A stretch of 7,166 nt of DNA from DTU063 sp001512695 (GTDB taxonomy: Bacteria > Bacillota > Thermosediminibacteria > Thermosediminibacterales > Tepidanaerobacteraceae). Below, piece by piece: positions 1-5,912 of the stretch. Location: the NCBI GenBank assembly GCA_049658265.1, contig JBASOM010000108.1:1-7166 (forward strand), given 5' to 3'. Numbering within the stretch: position 1 is the stretch's first letter; the number at the start of each line of letters is the position of its first letter. The position numbers and the translations under genes are program-made. The notes beneath the pieces are model-generated. The model saw only the letters and a list, made by a program, of their open reading frames with translations. It had not been told where the DNA came from and ran no database searches.

Positions 1-291
1 GTACAGCTCCATGAATTCTTCTACCAGGTCCTTTGCAAGCATGGCACACATGAGATGGTCCTGCGCATGAACCATCAATAGCCCGAAGTCATGCTTCTCT
101 CCGGCAGCCTCTTTATGCAGCAAATCGCTCTGGATATTATGCGCCTGGAGCAGTTCTTCCTTTGCCTGGGCTATATTCTGATAGGCCCTGTCGAATAGAC
201 CTTCTTTTGCAAGTTTAAGTGCGTCGAAGCAGAGGCTGCGGGCATTGCCCGCATGAGCGATGATTGCAAACACTATCCTTTCGTAGTCCAT
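1..291 (-). CDS. PTS lactose/cellobiose-family EIIA component (3' end cut by window edge)
   Basis: This is the cytoplasmic phosphocarrier that takes phosphate from HPr and passes it to the partner EIIB. Read from the ATG at 289-291, the frame stays open for 97 residues to base 1, so the end is missing. The family is usually about 100-115 residues, so probably only a short tail is lost. The start MDYERIVFAIIAHAGNARSL and the motif HAQDHLM at residues 75-81 are typical of the LacF/CelC/ChbA fold, a three-helix bundle that trimerises. His75 is the expected phosphorylated residue and Asp78 the expected metal ligand. A GAGGAG ribosome site lies 6 bases before the start. The gene follows EIIB by 13 bases and is the third gene of the sigma-54-controlled operon. 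The sugar may be cellobiose, chitobiose, lactose or another beta-glycoside; the sequence does not say which. Confidence 0.93.
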   Translation of the reverse strand, partial: MDYERIVFAIIAHAGNARSLCFDALKLAKEGLFDRAYQNIAQAKEELLQAHNIQSDLLHKEAAGEKHDFGLLMVHAQDHLMCAMLAKDLVEEFMELY

Positions 292-304
292 TCTTGTCTC
301 CTCT

Positions 305-610
305 TCATTTTTTGAAATTTAATGCAAAATCAAGAATCCTTGCTTCATCCACCAATCCGTATATGGCCGGAGGAATAATTGTATACGGCTTTTTATGCTC
401 GCCGCACAGATTTTTTATATAGGGTTCTTTGTACCTTATCTGCGGGCCAACCAGTATCACATCATAATCGTCGATAATCTTTTCGAGGTTTTCGATCGCG
501 TTGGCATCCACCTTTACATCTTTCAGGTTTCTCTTTTCTATTTCTTTTCTCATCCTTTCAACCAGCAAACTGGTAGACATTCCTCCGGCGCATACAAGCA
601 ATATGTTCAT
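305..610 (-). CDS. PTS lactose/cellobiose-family EIIB component
   Basis: This small cytoplasmic phosphotransferase accepts phosphate from EIIA on a cysteine and hands it to the sugar crossing the EIIC permease. It is complete at 101 residues, the normal size for a free-standing IIB of this family. The N-terminus MNILLVCAGGMSTSLLVERM shows the first beta strand followed by the phosphate-binding loop, with Cys7 as the active residue. The later segment DVILVGPQIRY at about residues 50-60 is also typical. The AGGAGG ribosome site at 619-624 overlaps the stop codon of the upstream EIIC gene and sits 8 bases before the ATG. Expression is therefore closely tied to EIIC. By analogy with LevR systems, the phosphorylated form probably also inhibits the nearby activator by phosphorylating its C-terminal PRD (inference). 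Confidence 0.95.
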   Translation of the reverse strand: MNILLVCAGGMSTSLLVERMRKEIEKRNLKDVKVDANAIENLEKIIDDYDVILVGPQIRYKEPYIKNLCGEHKKPYTIIPPAIYGLVDEARILDFALNFKK

Positions 611-622
611 TAAGATTACCTC

Positions 623-1870
623 CTAGCGCTGTGATTCTTCCTCCAACTTCATCCTGTCCCAGAGTTTGAGGAAAGGATAATAAACGATTGCAGTTGCCAC
701 AAGATTTACCATCTGCAGTAATATGGCCTTCCAATCTCCGGTAGCCAAGAAACCACTTATAAACACGGGAGTGGTCCACGGCACGATTGCATATGGCCTT
801 GCCACCAAATTCAATGCCATAGCCATATATGTAATTATTCCCGCAACTACAGGAGCCAGTATAAACGGGATGAACATTACCGGATTCATAATAATCGGCA
901 TCCCAAATGTTATGGGTTCGTTAACGTTGAAAAATGTGGACCAGATTCCTGCTTTCCCGATGGCCCTCAACTGGGCGGATTTTGTATTGAGCAGCAGCAG
1001 CGCCAGTGCAAATGTGGCTCCGGCCCCGCCCACAAATACAAAGATGTAGATATACTGATTTGATATGATGTTCGGCAATGCCGTCCCGGCAGCCTTGGCC
1101 GCCGCATTCTGCTCCGACAGGGCAAGCCAGACAGGCCCCAGAAAAACTGCAACGATATCCGCGCCCTGTATGCCCACGCACCACAGCAGTTGAATCACTA
1201 TAATCGCAATCAGCGTGGCGGGCAGCGAAGATCCCAGATTCATTACGGGAATGCCGATAACGTTGTTTATCGCCTCCGGAAGTGCCAGATTCACACTTTT
1301 TATCAATGCCGTATTTACTGCCCATACCGTAAATAAAATGACAAATCCGGGCACCAGTGCCGCAAAGGACCTTGCCACAAATGGCGGAACCTCCGGCGGC
1401 ATCTTAATGAACATGTCCCTTTCCATGAAAAACCTCTGTATCTCCACGGCAAAAAGCGCCAGCAGCATAGCCACGAACAGGCCTTTACTTCCAAACCATG
1501 CCGTGGCAAGCCCTCCTCCTTCAGCAGCCGGTATTGAAAGAAGAAAGGCGGAAACGCTCAATACCCCGGATGCGAGTTGATCCACCTTGTAAGCCCTAGC
1601 AAGGGAATATGCGATCGTGAAGGAGGCCGCCAGGGCCATAATCCCGAAGGTAACGTTTGTTACTTTCAGAAGGTCGTTCCTGAAGGGTTCCACCGCTTTG
1701 TCAAGACTCTGAACGGGTGGATAAGCGATGATCATGAATAAGGACCCAATCAGCAAAAGTGGCATTACTGCGACAATGCCTTCCCGCAGCGCTTTCAAGT
1801 GCCTTTGCTCCGCAAGCCTTCCGGCAAACGGCATAAAACGTTCTTCCAGAAATTTAATGATGGCTTTCAC
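623..1870 (-). CDS. PTS lactose/cellobiose-family EIIC permease
   Basis: This is the membrane channel that binds and moves the sugar while EIIB phosphorylates it. From the GTG at 1868-1870 it is 415 residues, in the normal range for CelB/ChbC-type permeases. It is mostly hydrophobic, with about ten membrane segments. The N-terminal FMPFAGRLAEQRHLKALREG and the motif NVNEPITFGMP (about residues 315-325) are family signatures; the Glu of NEP is the expected substrate-contacting acid. The frame is open to an earlier GTG at 1879, but that codon lies inside the ribosome site GAGGTGA (1876-1882), so the GTG at 1870 was chosen. One oddity is that the usual GIHG motif reads GIQG, with Gln at residue 235. 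The gene is the first of the operon and its sigma-54 promoter lies about 40 bases upstream. Confidence 0.94.
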   Translation of the reverse strand: MKAIIKFLEERFMPFAGRLAEQRHLKALREGIVAVMPLLLIGSLFMIIAYPPVQSLDKAVEPFRNDLLKVTNVTFGIMALAASFTIAYSLARAYKVDQLASGVLSVSAFLLSIPAAEGGGLATAWFGSKGLFVAMLLALFAVEIQRFFMERDMFIKMPPEVPPFVARSFAALVPGFVILFTVWAVNTALIKSVNLALPEAINNVIGIPVMNLGSSLPATLIAIIVIQLLWCVGIQGADIVAVFLGPVWLALSEQNAAAKAAGTALPNIISNQYIYIFVFVGGAGATFALALLLLNTKSAQLRAIGKAGIWSTFFNVNEPITFGMPIIMNPVMFIPFILAPVVAGIITYMAMALNLVARPYAIVPWTTPVFISGFLATGDWKAILLQMVNLVATAIVYYPFLKLWDRMKLEEESQR

Positions 1871-1875
1871 TAAAA

Positions 1876-1882
1876 TCACCTC
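1876..1882 (-). promoter_or_regulatory. Ribosome binding site deciding the EIIC start
   Basis: GAGGTGA on the minus strand lies 5 bases before the GTG at 1868-1870. The only other in-frame start candidate, the GTG at 1877-1879, falls within this site and cannot be served by it. Confidence 0.8.
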
Positions 1883-1909
1883 TTATATATTTTTGTATTA
1901 TATTGATTC

Positions 1910-1925
1910 TGCAAGGGCCATGCCA
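1910..1925 (-). promoter_or_regulatory. Sigma-54 (-24/-12) promoter of the PTS operon
   Basis: On the minus strand the sequence is TGGCATG-GCCC-TTGCA, matching the sigma-54 consensus TGGCAYG-N4-TTGCW at every defined position and with exact spacing. Transcription should start near 1898-1900, giving a leader of about 30 bases before the EIIC start. The gene just upstream encodes a LevR-type sigma-54 activator, which supports the call. No comparably good sigma-A promoter is apparent in the gap. Confidence 0.93.
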
Positions 1926-1928
1926 TCA

Positions 1929-2018
1929 TTGTATTGCCGTTGCCATCGAATGTGTATTGCATGTGTATTGTACTTTCGCAGGTATTTCGAAGTGTATATA
2001 GGGGGTAAAGAAGTGTAT
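1929..2018 (-). promoter_or_regulatory. Candidate upstream activator sites: five GTGTAT-type repeats
   Basis: Read on the plus strand, GTGTAT occurs at 1952-1957, 1963-1968, 1992-1997 and 2013-2018, with a near copy TTGTAT at 1929-1934. Two copies belong to a perfect 10-base direct repeat ATGTGTATTG (1950-1959 and 1961-1970) with an 11-base period, one helical turn. An imperfect dyad, ACTTTCG-N9-CGAAGT, spans 1972-1993. The copies lie roughly 30 to 115 bases upstream of the predicted start of transcription, where enhancer-binding proteins usually bind. The most distal copy overlaps the stop codon of the activator gene. Binding by that activator is inferred from position. Confidence 0.55.
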
Positions 2019-4777
2019 TAAATAAAATGTATCAAGCGAATTGCGTTTACATATTCAGATGGAGGAAACGTTATTCCAAAGCTATCTTCCATTTCCGACA
2101 GTGCGCCTTTTATTAAAGAATATTGATTGTCATACAGTTTTAAGAATCTGGCTGCGTCCGCTTCACCCGCATTGCCTTCATAATTCCCTCTCAAAATTTT
2201 TTCCAGCGCACAGGCCATGTGCAGGACTAGTCCCGCCAGCGTATCCGGAGTAAGGACTATCCCCTGGGCCCTGAGTTTGTGGTAAAAAAAGGTGAAATTA
2301 TGCATAAATTTGTCAACATCAATTCCAATTTTTCCCTGCATTGAACGTTTCATTTGCTCGAGGAACTGCAGGTTTTCATCATTTTCCACCGCCTGCCGCA
2401 ACAAATCAAGGCCATCTTTCGCCAGAATATCCGTTGCCGGAATATACATTACCGAGGCGTCATCATATTTAAAGGTGCTTACCACGGCGAGAACATTTTT
2501 TTCTCGTTTCATCGTCTGGATTTTATATTCATAATCCTTCATAGAGGTGATTTCCACGGGTATTACATCCACATCCGCTCCAAGCTTTAGCAAATACCCC
2601 TCCACGATTTCCTTCAGCTTCAATGCTGTCCCCCTGCCCGTTATGCATGCGGTTACTATTACATTCTCCTTTATTGCCCGATCGAAATCTTCTGATTTAA
2701 GATATGCTTTTCCTATGTAGGTGCTGAAGTTTATCACAGAATCATATATATCCTCAAGCGACGACAGCATCTGGGATTTTCTCGCGGCTTCGAGCACCAT
2801 CGGAGTGCTGGCCATATCAATGGTCTTTATGGGTATTCCCGTTTTGTTAAATATAATATCGCCGAACAGGGCGAGAGAGCCCATATCAACAAGCATAACA
2901 ACGCCTCTTCCTTCATTAGCCCTGACAACCAGATCCGTCAGATTTTCCAGGGCAACTTCCGGAGGCTGTTCAAGCGGCATGTCATAGGGAACCACGCATT
3001 CCTCCTGCAAAAGTTTGTTGACGACACCAGCCATAGACGTCGCCGTACTGTCGCCGTGCATTACCACGACGACACCCACACGCGCCTTGTCCAGGGTTCT
3101 GGCATAATCCTCGATTACAAGGAACATCGTCACAAAACCCAATTCGTCCTCCGGGAGCCTCATGCCGAATTCCCTGTCGATTGTCTCGAGCAGGACTTTG
3201 GAGGCGTCAAATTCCGCCGCATAAAGCCTTTTTGTCTCTTCCAGATGAGGATTGGAAATCATCTTGCCGCTTTTCAGCCTGTCAATGGCAATAGACATAT
3301 GTATTGAAAGCCCGAAAAGGATTTTGTTTGAAAATGTCCTGTTCAGCCTTTTTGAAGCGTAGCTCAGAAACAGCCGTACTATGTCCACCAGCCTTTTATC
3401 CACTATTTTATACAATTGGGTCGCATTGTCCCTGTCAAACCTGGCGGCATAACTGATGTAGCGCTTAATGTATGTATCCATTTCAAGGCTTATCACCATG
3501 CGGATATCCCTGTCGCTCATCCCTTTGGATTTTAACGCTTTGACCCGCTGTTCCAGCGCTTCATATATGTTCAATACGCCTTCAGAACCTGCGGTGTATT
3601 TTTGATCCGAACCGTCGGGCAAAAATACCATATTGCCGTCATCCAGGCCGATATCCTTAGGATCCCTGTATCCTTTGTTCCTCACAAATCCTTCCTTGAC
3701 GGCTTCAGGCAGGCAATGGCTTTCTATACGAAGGGATTTGTCCTTGCCGGGCATATATTCCAAAAAAGCCCTGGCACAGGTCAGTTTGATGTCTTGCCTC
3801 AACTGTCCGATATTGCCCGGGCAATCATAATATAGCAGCAGTTTGATTGAATTTGCCTCAACGGTTATGGGGGCTTTTAAAAGATTTGCTTCACACCTGA
3901 AAAAGTATTTTACAAGTTCCAGTCTATCGCCCGGTGACCAGTCTTTTAAGGCCGGCAACCTGATAATTACCGGTATTCGCCGGAGGAATGTCTTTTGCAG
4001 CGTGGACTGGATATTTTCCGTAGTGGCGCAGATTATAAACACCTTTGCCTTGCGGTAAGCTTCAGCTTCGCCCAGCCGCCTGTACATGCCCTTATCCAGA
4101 AGGTAAAACAGCATTTCCTGCCCCTCCGGCGGCAACCTGTGAACTTCGTCCAGAAAGAGGACTCCATTGTCCGCCCTCTCTACCAGCCCGATTTTATCCT
4201 GGTCCAGGCCCGTGTACGTCCCCTTTTTTGCCCCAAAAAGCTGGGATACCAGAAGCTGCGGGTTGTTCGCATAGTCCGCACAATTAAAAGCTACAAAAGG
4301 CGCATTTGACTTTAACCCTCCCCTATCTTTGGCATAAGTGTACATGATTTCGGCAAACATGCTCTTGCCGGTACCGGTATCCCCTATAATCAAAGTATGA
4401 AGGCCGTCGGGCGGATATAAAACGGCGGCTTTAGCCTGTTGTATGGCGGTTTTCAGGCTCGAATGCGCTCCAATTATGCTATCAAAAACCGTCGGCCTTT
4501 CCATCTGATTTTGAAAGGCTTCTTCCGGCGACCCACTATTAACAGCCGGCTCTGCCTGCGAGTTTCCAACGGGTTTGTAGAGTGTTGGCTTGCCCTTCAC
4601 CTTCTCCAGTTTCCCGCTTCTCACAAGCTTATTCAAGTCTGCTGAAACATTTGACCTGTACAAATTTAAATCCCGGGCAATTTCCAGGGCCGTAACCCCT
4701 GAAACACGCCCTCTTTCCCGCAACTGTTTGCCGCAAAGTTTTATTACCGTTTCAAATACTCTATCAGCTCTTCTCAT
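2018..4777 (-). CDS. LevR/CelR-family sigma-54-dependent activator with PTS regulatory domains
   Basis: This protein activates sigma-54 promoters according to PTS activity. It has 919 residues, close to the 938 recalled for B. subtilis LevR. Domains in order: winged helix (about 5-68); AAA+ sigma-54 activator domain (about 95-345) with Walker A GDTGTGKS at 132-139, sigma-54 contact loop GTYTGL at 186-191, Walker B LFLDE ending at Asp210-Glu211, and Arg266-Arg267 as candidate arginine finger; PRD1 (about 400-560) with His493; EIIA-like module with His574 in VVMHGD; EIIB-like module with Cys711 in ACITGRGTA; PRD2 (about 810-919) with His853. In LevR the equivalents of His574 and His853 mediate activation by HPr and inhibition by EIIB. 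The ATG at 4777 was chosen for its ribosome site and its ATGA overlap with the peptidase gene; the ATG at 4804 lacks such support. The likely target is the PTS operon just downstream. Confidence 0.94.
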   Translation of the reverse strand: MRRADRVFETVIKLCGKQLRERGRVSGVTALEIARDLNLYRSNVSADLNKLVRSGKLEKVKGKPTLYKPVGNSQAEPAVNSGSPEEAFQNQMERPTVFDSIIGAHSSLKTAIQQAKAAVLYPPDGLHTLIIGDTGTGKSMFAEIMYTYAKDRGGLKSNAPFVAFNCADYANNPQLLVSQLFGAKKGTYTGLDQDKIGLVERADNGVLFLDEVHRLPPEGQEMLFYLLDKGMYRRLGEAEAYRKAKVFIICATTENIQSTLQKTFLRRIPVIIRLPALKDWSPGDRLELVKYFFRCEANLLKAPITVEANSIKLLLYYDCPGNIGQLRQDIKLTCARAFLEYMPGKDKSLRIESHCLPEAVKEGFVRNKGYRDPKDIGLDDGNMVFLPDGSDQKYTAGSEGVLNIYEALEQRVKALKSKGMSDRDIRMVISLEMDTYIKRYISYAARFDRDNATQLYKIVDKRLVDIVRLFLSYASKRLNRTFSNKILFGLSIHMSIAIDRLKSGKMISNPHLEETKRLYAAEFDASKVLLETIDREFGMRLPEDELGFVTMFLVIEDYARTLDKARVGVVVVMHGDSTATSMAGVVNKLLQEECVVPYDMPLEQPPEVALENLTDLVVRANEGRGVVMLVDMGSLALFGDIIFNKTGIPIKTIDMASTPMVLEAARKSQMLSSLEDIYDSVINFSTYIGKAYLKSEDFDRAIKENVIVTACITGRGTALKLKEIVEGYLLKLGADVDVIPVEITSMKDYEYKIQTMKREKNVLAVVSTFKYDDASVMYIPATDILAKDGLDLLRQAVENDENLQFLEQMKRSMQGKIGIDVDKFMHNFTFFYHKLRAQGIVLTPDTLAGLVLHMACALEKILRGNYEGNAGEADAARFLKLYDNQYSLIKGALSEMEDSFGITFPPSEYVNAIRLIHFI

Positions 4778-5736
4778 GATGGCCCCCTCAAATCTCTGCA
4801 GCATATTCTTTCATACAAAGTCTCGGCTCTTTCCACCGCCCTGACTACCGCCTTTGACATAATGTCTGCCGCCAGAGTTCCTACTATGGATATATCGCTT
4901 TCTACTTTTCCCGTAGCCATGCAAAAAATGGTATCCCCGTCATACATGGTATGTACCGGCCTTATGGTCCTGGAAAGACCATTATGGGCCATGGAAGCTA
5001 CCTTATTGGCTGCTGCCTTTGAAAGCATAGCATTGGTGGCTACCACTCCTATCGTAGTATTTCTACCGATACTTTCCTTGCCTGAAACTCCCCTTCTTAT
5101 TAGTTCCATAATATCTGCAAAGCCAGTCTTGTCTTTATTCAAAGCACCGGCAATAATTTGCCCGGTATCCGGATCTATCACGTCCCCCAGGCAATTCACC
5201 ACCACTAATGCTCCTACTACAAGCTTGCCCACTTTTACGGATGCTGTACCCAGACCTCCCTTCATCGAAAATTCGTCACCCAGAAATTTTCCCACGGTGG
5301 CGCCGGTGCCGGCCCCTACATTGCCCATAGCATCGTTTATATCCACAGCCCTCAAGCATGCCTCATAGCCCATCTTAAAGTCAGGCCTCTTTTTAGAATC
5401 CCCGATACTAAGATCAAAGATGACCGCTGCTGGCACGATGGGGACTTTTGCAACTCCTGTATCAAAACCGATGCCGTGCTCTTCCAGATAGCGCATGACC
5501 CCTGAAGCTCCATCCAGACCAAAGGCACTGCCGCCGCTTAAGTATACAGCATGCACCTTTTCCACCAGATTCTGGGGCTTTAGCAAATCCGTCTCCCTGG
5601 TGCCCGGCGCCCCTCCCCGCACGTCGACACCCCCTACTGCACCTTCTTGGCACACGATTACGGTGCAACCGGTGGCCGCCACCATATCCTGAGCGTGGCC
5701 CACCTTAATTCCTTTTACATCGGTTATTGAGTCCAT
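4774..5736 (-). CDS. P1/DmpA-family self-cleaving peptidase (MEROPS S58 type)
   Basis: Members of this family are N-terminal-nucleophile-like hydrolases that cut themselves into two chains. They include D- and beta-aminopeptidases and the nylon-oligomer hydrolase NylC. The 320-residue length fits the family. Visible motifs are the opening ITDVKGIKVGHAQD, LSGGSAFGLDGASGV at 67-81, GNVGAGTGATVGK at 138-150, VNCLGDVIDP with Asn181 as probable oxyanion-hole residue, and RNTTIGVVATNA at 225-236. Self-cleavage is predicted between Asn226 and Thr227, making Thr227 the nucleophile (inferred by analogy with NylC). There is no signal peptide, so the protein is cytoplasmic. The ATG at 5736 was chosen because AGGAGG lies 6 bases upstream; a longer frame from 5808 has no family-like sequence before it. 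The stop overlaps the activator start by ATGA. The substrate is unknown. Confidence 0.92.
   Translation of the reverse strand: MDSITDVKGIKVGHAQDMVAATGCTVIVCQEGAVGGVDVRGGAPGTRETDLLKPQNLVEKVHAVYLSGGSAFGLDGASGVMRYLEEHGIGFDTGVAKVPIVPAAVIFDLSIGDSKKRPDFKMGYEACLRAVDINDAMGNVGAGTGATVGKFLGDEFSMKGGLGTASVKVGKLVVGALVVVNCLGDVIDPDTGQIIAGALNKDKTGFADIMELIRRGVSGKESIGRNTTIGVVATNAMLSKAAANKVASMAHNGLSRTIRPVHTMYDGDTIFCMATGKVESDISIVGTLAADIMSKAVVRAVERAETLYERICCRDLRGPS
4783..4789 (-). promoter_or_regulatory. Ribosome binding site deciding the activator start
   Basis: GAGGGGG on the minus strand lies 5 bases before the ATG at 4775-4777 and inside the last codons of the peptidase gene. It supports this start over the ATG 27 bases upstream and fits translational coupling. 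Confidence 0.75.
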
Positions 5737-5742
5737 GGTATG

Positions 5743-5748
5743 CCTCCT
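5743..5748 (-). promoter_or_regulatory. Ribosome binding site deciding the peptidase start
   Basis: AGGAGG on the minus strand, 6 bases before the ATG at 5734-5736, fixes the start 24 codons inside the longest open frame. Confidence 0.85.
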
Positions 5749-5773
5749 ATTCGAGACCAAAATTCGAGTCCAA
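5749..5773 (-). repeat. Tandem 12-base direct repeat in the peptidase leader
   Basis: On the plus strand, ATTCGAGACCAA (5749-5760) and ATTCGAGTCCAA (5762-5773) match at 11 of 12 positions with a 13-base period. The repeat directly abuts the ribosome site of the peptidase gene, so it lies in that gene's mRNA leader. Its role is unknown; a regulator or RNA-binding site is possible, and so is chance. Confidence 0.5.
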
Positions 5774-5834
5774 GGTAATATTGGATTAGGGGAACCCCCC
5801 ACACCCATTTTAAAGTTACTGCCTGCGGCGACCT

Positions 5835-5863
5835 GTTTTACCTACGGTATCCAATAAATTCAA
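5835..5863 (-). promoter_or_regulatory. Weak sigma-A promoter candidate for the peptidase-activator pair
   Basis: On the minus strand, TTGAAT (5858-5863) and TAAAAC (5835-5840) are separated by 17 bases, each matching 4 of 6 consensus positions. The spacer and -10 overlap a small dyad, TACC-TAC-GGTA, at 5839-5849 that could be an operator. This is the best sigma-A match I found in the gap, but it is poor. Read-through from cheB is also possible. Confidence 0.25.
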
Positions 5864-5871
5864 AGGGCCGA

Positions 5872-5896
5872 TACAATTAAGCAGGGGGCAATTGTA
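5872..5896 (-). repeat. Weak inverted repeat just after cheB
   Basis: TACAATT and AATTGTA form a 7-base, AT-rich stem around an 11-base loop, starting 16 bases after the cheB stop. There is no run of U after the stem, so it is not a convincing terminator. It is recorded because it is the only hairpin of note between cheB and the peptidase gene. Confidence 0.3.
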
Positions 5897-5912
5897 GGCA
5901 ACTTCCAACAGG

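Noticed and set aside
1880..2018. Catabolite-responsive (cre) site near the PTS promoter
   Set aside because: No sequence close to TGNAARCGNWWWCA was found in the gap.
4778..4804. Nine-residue extension of the activator (start at 4804)
   Set aside because: The ATG at 4777 has a well-placed GAGGGGG and forms the ATGA overlap. The winged-helix domain begins right after it.
4862..5368. Plus-strand open frame of 168 codons opposite the peptidase gene
   Set aside because: It is the antisense shadow of a clearly conserved minus-strand gene, has no convincing ribosome site, and its translation looks like no known protein.
5749..5785. Possible tRNA fragment, because the plus strand shows a T-loop-like TTCGAGTCC
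   Set aside because: The flanking bases do not form a T stem, and no anticodon arm, D arm or acceptor end was found nearby. The motif is part of the direct repeat.
5776..5800. GGGG-TT-CCCC stem in the peptidase leader as a terminator or riboswitch element
   Set aside because: The stem is four pairs with a two-base loop and no U-run. No known riboswitch core could be recognised.
5737..5808. N-terminal extension of 24 residues on the peptidase (start at 5808)
   Set aside because: The extra residues do not resemble the family and span the ribosome site and the tandem repeat. The AGGAGG-supported ATG at 5736 gives the normal family start.
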